A DNA stretch of 64,000 nt from Mytilus galloprovincialis (taxonomy: Eukaryota > Mollusca > Bivalvia > Mytilida > Mytilidae): the NCBI RefSeq assembly GCF_965363235.1, contig NC_134841.1:30533440-30597439 (forward strand), written 5' to 3'. Below are positions 55,127 to 64,000 of this stretch, in pieces (position 1 is the first letter of the stretch; every line of letters starts with the position of its first letter). The notes beneath the pieces were generated by a model. It searched no databases. It saw only the letters and a list, made by a program, of their open reading frames with translations, and was not told the origin of the DNA. A program made the position numbers and the translations under genes.

Positions 55127-58100
55127 TCAGGATCGTAATGCACAGAACTGTTGGAATATTTCCAAGATATGGAAATCAATGTCACTTGTGAATAACAATG
55201 TCTCTAATGTACTGATGTATCTGTAAACCAATTCATGGTGCTGAAATAGAACAAAATAATGCTAATTATAGACAGAAAAAATATATTGCATAAATTATAG
55301 TATAAACCAACCAATGATATATCTACATATAAAAAATAAACATTAACTTTCTTCAAACAGTGAATTAATTCCATTTTGTGGATTAAAATAAAAAAAAAAT
55401 CTTTGAATTGTAAAAATTGATAAACATTTCTTAAGCCACAATAACCTGTATAAACAAATAAAAGTTTAATAAATATATGCCATAAGCCACACTATGGGTG
55501 TCACTGTGGAAACAGAACTTGTTTACCCTTCAAAAAAATTAACCCTCAGTTTGAGTTGAGTTTGTTTTGTTAAATTGCTGTTGTTTTCATTGGAAATTTT
55601 GACAGTTAATATTTGTCTTTTTTTTGGGTCAAGGAAACAACAATGTGTATGGTTTGTTCCACATATTTTCTTTTCATCTTTTTCACAATACCAACATATA
55701 GCATGACTGTCAAGAAAACAATGGTAAATCTTAATTCCCCTTCAGCCGTGGCAGCTGCAGCATAAAAATATGATTTTCTACTGGTAAATAGTAATAGATC
55801 AGTATGGTTTTATTTACAATTGGCATATCATTTCAGGTTATTACAAGGTTACATATCTGGCACATATATATGGCATGACCTTGAAAGAAACTATATATGA
55901 CCTAAGAGATAATTTCCTAATGCATGCAGAGCAAAACTTTGGTTAACTTGCTTGCTTTGTTTGTATATTTTACTATTGTAATTGAGATAATGTCCAATCA
56001 AATTTAAATATAATATATACAGGTTTAACTATGCCTATATATATTATTTGAAGGTGTCAATCTTAATTACAAAGCATGAATAAACATTTATACAAACAAA
56101 TCAAGCAAGCCAACCACAATTTTACTCTACAAGCATTAGGAAATTATCTCTAGCAGTACAAGTCATGTGACCATTGATTTTAATGACTTACTAAAAGGAA
56201 TATTTGCTGTAATCTTTCTATACACCATTTATACCAGGGTGTGCTGTAATCAATGCCATTCGATTCACAGTTGGCAAGATGGTCAGATAAAACCATTATA
56301 AATCTCTGAAACATAAAAACGTCATAGCTGGCAATGTTATATATATAAATAAAGGATAACCCTGTTATGAAAATTATAGTTGGTCAAAAAGTTGGAAAAA
56401 ATATTAAACCTCAATTCACAAATATATATGTTAAAATCAACTGCCCACCTACACCTCTTAGAAAACTCAACATATCTAATTAACCAAATATACAATCTTA
56501 AACCAATGGTGTTCATATAATATTGTCAGACAAATTATAACTGGATTTAGGAAGGACAAACCTTCATAGACATTACCTGAAATATGATAAGAAAAAGTCT
56601 CTTTTGTTGATTTTGTGCCAGATCTAATCTTTCCTCCATTCTCTCTATCAGAGATTCTGTAGGTACTTCGTCATCATCATCATCTTCTAAACCATCATTT
56701 ATCTAAAAATACAAGTTACATACCAATTAACAGGGGAGGTATATAGTCATTCAGTTTACTGTTGTAATACTTTAAACCTCAACACTCATATACTTCAGCA
56801 ATTTCTGTGTGCATTTATTATTGATTATAAATGGACAAAAGTGAGATCAATTATTACAATTTCAGGAAATACTGAATAAAATAATGCTATCGAAATATAA
56901 AACATGTGTTTTATTCTTGCGAAAATCATAATTGTTCCCTCTAATTTACAGTAATCCTAGTCACATATCATTCAGCAACAGCAGACATATTGATGATTCA
57001 ATATTTACAGGCTAAAGTACCCCATTTGGAGTCCTTTAACTGAAAAAATATTATTATCTGCCTTAAAACCACCTACCCTTCTTTTGTAAGCATCCAATTT
57101 GTCTTTAGCATCATCAACTTCTTTCTGTAGTTTATCAACATGTTTACTCATCTTTGTTATTGTACTGTGCATTATCTCCCAAACATAAAATCTGCAAACA
57201 AATTGTTTATTTTATTTACAACTTATTATTGTCTTCCATTAGTAGTCAATTCTATTTATAGTTTTAGGAAATAGCAGATGCTGAAACCAAAACTGCTCAG
57301 GTTGATCTATGTCCGTCACAGTTAAAGACCTGTATAATTTAGATATTATAAACAGAGTAGAATATGTGAAAAGAGCTGTAGGATATCCTTTCAACATATA
57401 TTAAAATACCAGCAGTGTATCTTATATGCTCAATGAATTAAATGGGACCACTTTAAAGGAATTGAGACATCAAATGTTCAATAAATAATACATCAAGAAA
57501 TTTCCATACCATCACAAGACACACTTACTTAAAGCCAGTTGAAAACATGATCAACAAATATACAGTTTAGTGTAATGAAATTTATTTAAATATGGAAAGC
57601 TTACATTTTTTTACAATCTCACACAAACATCAGCCAGAAAGTAGTAGTCTAAAACTTGACTGATTTCCCCCTATCTAGTGAAGTTAGATGGACACATACC
57701 CCTTACAACAAAACATCAAAATGCCACATACAAATGCCCTGAGACTAGGTTATTTCCTAAATACTTACTTAGTAAATTCTGGTTGCATTTCACTTGAGAA
57801 CAACCAGTTAGCCACAGCTGATGGTTCAATGATTTGTGTCTTTAATAATTTATCCACTAAAACTACCATCATCTGAAATAAATAAAGCTGCATGTCATTC
57901 AAACTCACAAAATATGTTTCAAATTATTCACTTTTTTCCCTTTGTTAAAAGTAGGAAGACCATGCAGAGAGATGAAAATACTTTAAAAGTCTTCTGACAG
58001 AGATTTTATGTTTAAAATTATGCATTGGGCCAACATTAAAAATATCTTTGTTTCCCCTCCCCGACTGAGGTTATCAGGGTATGGGTAGGTAGGTAGGCAA

Positions 58101-61100
58101 ATTATTTTATTTTATTTCTTGATATAATTTTTCTATAATGAATTTTTATAAAATTCAACAGGTAAGATAAGTCAAGAAAAGTGGGGTATTCCCTGTATTC
58201 ATTGTAAACCCCAGTCTTCTGGTGTTAAAAACAGTATACAGGGACCTCCTTTTTTCTATTCATTTTATGGTATGAAATCTACAAAAGCACACATTCATCA
58301 TGTGATAACAATATTTAATGAAAGCAAGTGTTTCATTAGTTAAAAATCAAGCTTATTTCAAGTCTAACTTGATGCATAACTCAGAACAAAACAATTCCTG
58401 TGTTCACCAATTCATACCTTGATCATCAATTATGAGATGACAAAAAGATATGTTAATGACTTGGGAATTAAAATTCAATGAATACAAATTCTCAGTAGAA
58501 GTGAACATAATTCAGTAATGTTCAGTTACACCTGGATCATGCAGCTTGGTCAATTGATTTCTAAACAAAAGATTTGTATGTTTTTTCGAGTTCTAGAAAA
58601 AAACAGGCTTCACTTATTCATGTTTTGTTGTTCCTAGACCTAGAATACTGATGAGTATTTACAAATTCAACTGATGCAGTTATAACGTAAAACGTGCCCT
58701 TTTGTAAATGACATGCCATAAATTGGAGAAAAAAAAACACATTTAACTGGATTTTTTTACACCAGAAATCAGGGATGTTCCCTGAAAGCAGGGAATTCAC
58801 GTATCCAACATTTTCTGACTTGTGCCAAACATGTTCGAAGTCGAAGACAAAAGTAAATTGATTTCAAAGCACGATTCAGACCATTTTTACTAAAGATTTT
58901 ATCCTTTAAACAGGAACAGAGGTAAAAGACAAAGCAAATCAAGGTGCACTCAGTGGTTGAAAGATGCTTCAGATTTTTATTTTCAAATATCACATTTGCA
59001 TGCAACACAAATCGTGTGGGCAGGCATTATGTTTGTTTTCCTTGATTCCGAATCATATAGACGCTTCAATGCAAAAATGCCTCGATTTAAAACGCTTGTT
59101 GACTACAGCATCGGAAAGGTATGACAAAAAACCAATGCACGTTTACATTCGGCAATCCTCGGTAGAATCCGCTAATCTCTTTCTATCCGTTAGATGAGGG
59201 TACGGAATCGGCCGAGTTGAGACAAATGTGCACGTTTACTACAGCATCGGAAAGATATCACCAAAAACCAACATAGCAAAAAAAAAAAAAATTTGGACAA
59301 GAATGGCCAATAAAATTTTTCGAGTCGCGGCGATTTTACCGGGTCGGTAGTGGGAGGGGAAACAAACAATATTTTATTTTTGGCCTTGTAGAAATTCTGA
59401 ATATGAACTATACAATCGAATCTGATTAAAGTACAAGTCCTGTGTTCAAGCTTTGTTTACATGGGTTTGAAAATGCTCAGTTCCACTTTCTGTTTAGAAA
59501 GACCTTACAGGATCCTCTGATTTTATCAAATTAATTTACACCTTCAAAAATTAGAAGGCTGAAATTTCATTGGCTGATTACCTTAACAGAAAGTAAATCA
59601 AAGTATTGTGAGATCTTTCATCTTTGTAAGAAAAGCTTGGACATAAGATCTGCTGCATCTAAATCAGATTTTATACAACCAAGCACATAGTTCCAAGCCT
59701 TTTAACGCATCCTATATTTACTAGGAGACATGTTTAACTAGAATTAAAATAATCTGAAATATTCATCCCTAACATCCAATTTATCTTTACTTCTAAATCT
59801 GACAGTTGCTTACTTGTTGGTGAGATCTCCAAACTTCAAACATTGTCCGTAACACCCAAATCTGTCCTTCTTCTGTGTCTGCTAGTAACTTTAAAATGTG
59901 GTGGAATCTATAAACAAAATTGATTAATTTGAGTTATTTAAGCCTGTAAATTCATCAGCAAAATTTCAAAAACCCTTCTGATGTATTTCCTGAGAAAGAT
60001 GTGACATAAAATATTCATGGACAGACAATCAGAGGTAAAACAGTATAACCCCATCTTTTTAAAGCAGGGATATAAATATTATCACTTCATTATTTAATCT
60101 TCTCAGCCAAGACGATCACCAATTCTGGTGTAAAATTGAAACTTTTTATCAAAATACTTAAAACCAGATGTTCTGCAGGGCACAGCTTTATACTACCGCA
60201 GAGGTCCCTATAACAATCCCTTTGAAGTAAATGTATGGAAACTTGTGGTATAATTTCCGAGAGATTTATACACTTAAACACAAGTTATTGACTGAAAAAT
60301 ACATAAATGCTTATTTGGGCCCCTTTTTTGGCCCCTCACTTATTGAAGCCCCCCCTTGGAGCAAGAACCCCAAAACTCAAATCCAGCCTTTCCTTTGTAT
60401 TAGGAAACCTTGTTGTATAATTTTAGAGAGACCAATACACTTAAACACAAGTTATTGTCTGTAAGGCCAATTAAAATTAATTGATAGATTTTCATCCCCG
60501 CCCGCCCCTCTGAAATCGTCCCGCCCTGATTTTTTTTATTTTGAAAAATTTTCGATTTCCGGATTTGTTCATCTCCGTTTCCGGTAACCGTCAAAAATTT
60601 TGTTTCCTTCCAAACTTCCTGTTTCAAATTTTGGTTTTCGTATTACTTCGAGTAATTAAAAGAGATTCTGCAGCTCTATGATGACAAAATCGTCTACCGA
60701 GAAAAGAGATTGATTTCAAGAAGGGCATGAAATAATCGGGTTACAAGTAATAGGCTGTGTCCAAGATGGCAAATCGCGGCATGACACAAATTTCTGTGAT
60801 TTAGAAAACCGTTGATTTTTTTATTGATAAAATGACTTTGTGGCAGGAATTTTGGACTGTGAATTATACCCAAAGAGCACGAATCGTGGAACACATTCGT
60901 ACAAAACCTTAACTGTATAAATAAAATGACGCAAGGACGAATTTGTTAGATTTATGACAGTATAATTGAGTTCAAAAAGTCGGCAAACATACACTTAGAT
61001 TTACCCATGGCTTTTTTTGTTGACAAACAGCACAAACACCTTCTGTCCCAATAACCTCAATAGAGCCATTAAACATCTTCTTCTTTTTGGTTAAGTTCAC

Positions 61101-64000
61101 GTTTTACATATTAATTATATTTGCATCTATAAGAAGAATCATAAAAGCGCCAACCCTTTCGTTTTCAAAACGGTTTCATTTTATTCTGAACTCGTAATTC
61201 TTTAGTTGCATATTTGTTTCATTTTATGGAGACAAAAGAATGGTCGCTTAAAAAGACACTAAATTTGGTGAAGGTAGTCCAACTGAAGAGAGCATTCTTC
61301 TTTTATCTTTTTGCTGATTAGGTTTCTAAAGCAGCAATTACATGTAGAACAGTGGTTGCCAATTAGAGATTTTTATGCCCCACCTACGATAGTAGAGGGG
61401 CATTATGTTTTCTGGTCTGTGCCTCCGTTCGTCCGTGCGTCCGTCTGTGCGTCCGTCCGTTCGCTTCAGGTTAAAGTTTTTGGTCAAGGTAGTTTTTGAA
61501 GAAGTTGAAGTCCAATCAACTTGAAACTTAGTACACATGTTCCCCATGATATGATCTTTCTGATTTTAATGACAAATTATAGTTTTGACCCCAATTTCAT
61601 GGTCCACTGAACATAGAAAATAATAGTGCGAAGTTCAGGTTAAAGTTTTTGGTCAAGGTTGTTTTTGATGACGTTAAAGTTACATCAACTTGAAACGTAG
61701 TACACATGTTCCCTATGATATGATCTTTCTAATTATAATTCCAAATTATAATTTTGACCCCAATTTCACGGTCCACTGAACATAGAAAATGATAGTGCGA
61801 GTGGGGCATCCGTGTACTATGGACACATTCTTGTTATTCATGTTAAGATTTGAAATATTATGTACGATTCCTTATATATGTATATACATAATATAAGCTT
61901 ATTATTACACTTGCATATTCGAAGAACACGTCACAAGAGGGTTTCATAAGAAATAAAAATTAAAAAATAAATTCCTCCCACCCGCCCCATTTTTTTCAAA
62001 AATTTGGATGAAAATCTACTAATTAATTTTAGTTGGCCTAAACTAGAAAAATGCTTCTTTTGGCCCTTTTTTGGCCCCTTATTCCTATCTGTTCAGGGAT
62101 ATTAACCCCAAACTGACATCAAGCCTTCCCTTCATTATATGGAACCTTGTGGTAAAATGTCAGAGAGATCCATACAGTTACACAAAAGTTATTGTCCCGA
62201 AACTTCAAAAATGCTTGTTTTTGGCCCCTTTTTGGCCCTTAATTCCTAGATTGTTTTCCCCATAACCCTTAAAATAAATCCCAACCATCTGCTTAATGGT
62301 ATGAACATTGTGGTACAATTGCAGTGTAAATGAAATACTTATACACAACTTATTGTCCTGAAACTAGATAAATGTATGTTTTGGGCCCTTTTGTGCCCCA
62401 AATTTCTAAACTGATGAAACCATAACCCCCAAAATCAATCCCAACCTTCATTATGTGGTTATAAACATTGTGTTAAAATTTTATTGATTTCTATTTCCTA
62501 ATACTAAAGTTATTATCCAGAAACCATCTGTTTTCGGACGACGCCACCTATGTGATACCAATATCCGACCGCAAAATAGAAAGGTATCCTTGTTTTACTG
62601 ACTATGTTATACATGTACATTTATGTGAAATTGTCCGCACCAGAGATCTTAATACACACATGGCTATTAACAGGGTAAATCTTTCATGGCAATTAACAGA
62701 ATAATACATACTTGGCAATAGCTGCAAAAGAGTGACTGAATGATTTGTTTCCTAAATGTAGCAATGTAGACACAAAGACATCAATTCTCAGAGGATGGTA
62801 TGTTGGATCAGCTGAAAAAAGATGTTATATAAATTTTAAATAAAACATGAGCTTATTGTTTTCAAATCTTTCTTCCTCTTTTGTATGGGTTAAAAATACA
62901 TTTGGTCTTGAAAAAATAAAACAGATGAGTAATAACAAATACAACATTTATCATTGACAAAAATGTTTGAAAAAAGGATTGTATTGACTGTCAGAACAAA
63001 AGATATATAGAATACCGTTAATAAACCTTGGGATAGGATAAGCTGATAACACATTATACTTACTTTCATCATCTTCTTTCAGGGGGTTGGGTAAATCTTT
63101 TAATATCCCCATGGTTTCCTCTGGAGTACATTTTGATTTGATGGCTTGGATCAGCTGATGAGCTGTCATAGTCCCTGGTAATGACCCTGACCCTTCCTTC
63201 TCATATTTAAAATGAGACAGTGGTTTCTCTGGTATCAATGGTGCAAAATCTTCAGTACAAGTCTCCACAATTCTTTGATGGTAGGATAACCTGAATGTAC
63301 AGTATAATAACAACTTGTATTTTATTACAACATCAAACAATAGTGTGGGGTGTTTGTTGTTCAGTTTTTAGTTTTCTATGTTGGGTTTCGTGTACTGCTA
63401 TTTGTTATCTTTTAAGTATAATGGCATTGTCAGTATCTTTAGCCGCTCTTTCATATCTGTTCAGTCTTAAATATAAAGGTGTTGTACATGTATTTCTAAA
63501 ATTCCAAGAACATTTGTTTTCAAACAATATCATGTTTGAGTTGTTCTTTTCATATTCCTTCATTATATATATACTTGAAATTACCTTCAATAAATCCTGT
63601 TTTGTTAATAATTATAATAAATTCTTTACTTAAAGAGGGTACACTCAGTTAGTTACAATAAACTAATCTTCCCTGAGGCCCTCACATACAAATTACAATA
63701 CAATCAAAACAGATATTTACACATAGTTAATTTACAGTCATGTAGTTCAATGTATTGTTATTAACATAACCTTTTAATTCCAAAATTAAGGGCTGGTCGA
63801 TTTCACTATTAACCTGGAAAGAAGTTGATAACAATAAATTTATTTGTATACATACCTCATACATTTGATGAGAACTTCTTTAATAAACTTTGGTTTGGGT
63901 AATTCTGGATCCATTTGTAAACATGAACTCCAATCATCCCAACTCCATCGAAACTGGAAATTACTCAAGTGATAGGCAAACCAGTTGGTTAATCTGGGTT
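55127..64000 (-). CDS. NCBP1: Nuclear cap-binding protein subunit 1 (CBP80), last nine exons
   Basis: NCBP1 is the large subunit of the nuclear cap-binding complex; with NCBP2 it binds the 5' cap of new transcripts and couples splicing, export and surveillance. Exons in transcript order: 63856-64000 (cut by the window edge), 63064-63290, 62712-62811, 59814-59907, 57769-57872, 57077-57191, 56577-56702, 56192-56305, 55127-55240 (stop included). All have AG acceptors and GT donors with matching phases, giving 378 residues. Human-like landmarks in order: [139 protein letters not shown] and the end [10 protein letters not shown]. This is the end of the second and all of the third MIF4G-like helical domain. 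An acidic run, EDDDDDE, replaces the human acidic/charged linker. The 5' half lies off the right edge. The introns carry several repeats but all exons look intact. Confidence 0.95.
58740..59275. repeat. Intronic repeat with a duplicated ~140-bp segment
   Basis: Within the NCBP1 intron 57873-59813, CTACAGCATCGGAAAGGTAT near 59101 and CTACAGCATCGGAAAGATAT near 59241 are followed by near-identical CACCAAAAACCAA-type text. The rest of that intron, 57873-58740 and 59276-59813, shows nothing I can name. Confidence 0.45.
60465..62038. mobile_element. PIF/Harbinger-like TIR element in an NCBP1 intron
   Basis: The left end GGCCAATTAAAATTAATTGA, continuing TAGATTTTCATCC, matches the inverted right end with few differences over about 33 bp. 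TAA flanks both sides (60462-60464 and 62039-62041). The 1.57-kb interior has no transposase. Subterminal GCCCGCCCC and CCCGCCCC lie inside both ends. It contains another repeat at 61375-61830. Confidence 0.75.
61375..61830 (+). repeat. Dispersed repeat with two 169-bp units
   Basis: It begins GCCCCACCTACGATAGTAGA and GGGGCATTATG, with a GTCCGTCCGT run. TTCAGGTTAAAGTTTTTGGT occurs at 61465 and 61634, 169 bp apart, and CCCCAATTTCATGGTCCACT recurs. It ends GGGGCATCCGTGTACTATGG. Confidence 0.75.
63340..63480 (+). repeat. Family D copy in an NCBP1 intron
   Basis: GTGTGGGGTGTTTGTTGTTC, then AGTTTTTAGTTTTCTATG, then TTATCTTTTAAGTATAATGG and CATTGTCAGTATC. It lies in the intron between the first two NCBP1 exons of the window. 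Confidence 0.6.

Larger units (their letters stand above)
60166..62590 (+). repeat. Family E copy in an NCBP1 intron, split by a Harbinger-like insertion
   Basis: The left part, 60166-60464, starts CAGATGTTCTGCAGGGCACA and has TATACTACCGCAGAGGTCCC. The right part, 62039-62590, continues with ACTAGAAAAATGCTTCTTTT and three internal units of about 160-175 bp (AACCTTGTGGTAAAATGTCA, GAACATTGTGGTACAATTGC, TAAACATTGTGTTAAAATTT). It ends near ATATCCGACCGCAAAATAG. Confidence 0.7.

Noticed and set aside
1-64000. tRNA, rRNA or other structured RNA genes
   Set aside because: I looked for box A/box B pairs and conserved rRNA words by eye and saw none convincing; a covariance-model scan would decide.

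Overview
The window looks like nuclear DNA of a marine mussel (Mytilus or a close bivalve). It is AT-rich, genes are interrupted by introns, and most of it is interspersed repeats of types I associate with mussel genomes. The C1q-domain genes also fit, because that family is greatly expanded in mussels. The species call is inference; no database search was possible.

Host genes: (1) 2117-3494, plus strand, the last two exons of an ADISSP/C20orf27 homologue whose earlier exons lie off the left edge. (2) 11326-11395, a likely signal-peptide first exon of an unidentified secreted protein. (3) 33060-33452, a C1q-domain exon without a visible first exon. (4) 37156-39046, a complete two-exon secreted C1q-domain protein of 231 residues, about three quarters identical to (3) over the C1q domain. 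(5) 42047-43987, minus strand, an uninterrupted ZBED-like gene made from a hAT transposase whose catalytic core is eroded. (6) 55127-64000, minus strand, the last nine exons (378 residues) of NCBP1/CBP80, the large subunit of the nuclear cap-binding complex, with consistent splice sites and phases.

Mobile DNA: the largest element is a young Ty3/Gypsy LTR retrotransposon at 19121-27212. Its two 237-bp LTRs read identically, and it sits inside a small TIR element that sits inside an older repeat. Other elements are a 3.4-kb foldback palindrome (13695-17153), a 3.8-kb element with long TIRs (28963-32733), two GGCC-ended elements flanked by TAA (5969-8351 and 60465-62038), several small TIR elements with 5-bp target duplications, LINE and Penelope fragments, and tandem-bearing dispersed repeats. 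Families are labelled A to F here for convenience: A, ~500-bp-module repeats ending in GTGAGC/GCTCAC; B, a mussel repeat beginning AGAAGATGTGGTATG; C, ~150-bp tandem units; D, a short TTTAGTTTTCTATG-containing repeat; E, a TIR element with ends like TTTATACGACCGC; F, ~160-bp tandem units.

The least expected signal is a set of eleven short hairpins in the noncoding flanks of the Gypsy element. Three lie before gag and eight after pol. They keep the same 7-bp stem, but the loop-closing pair changes from G-C to A-T on both sides together, which suggests selection on RNA structure.
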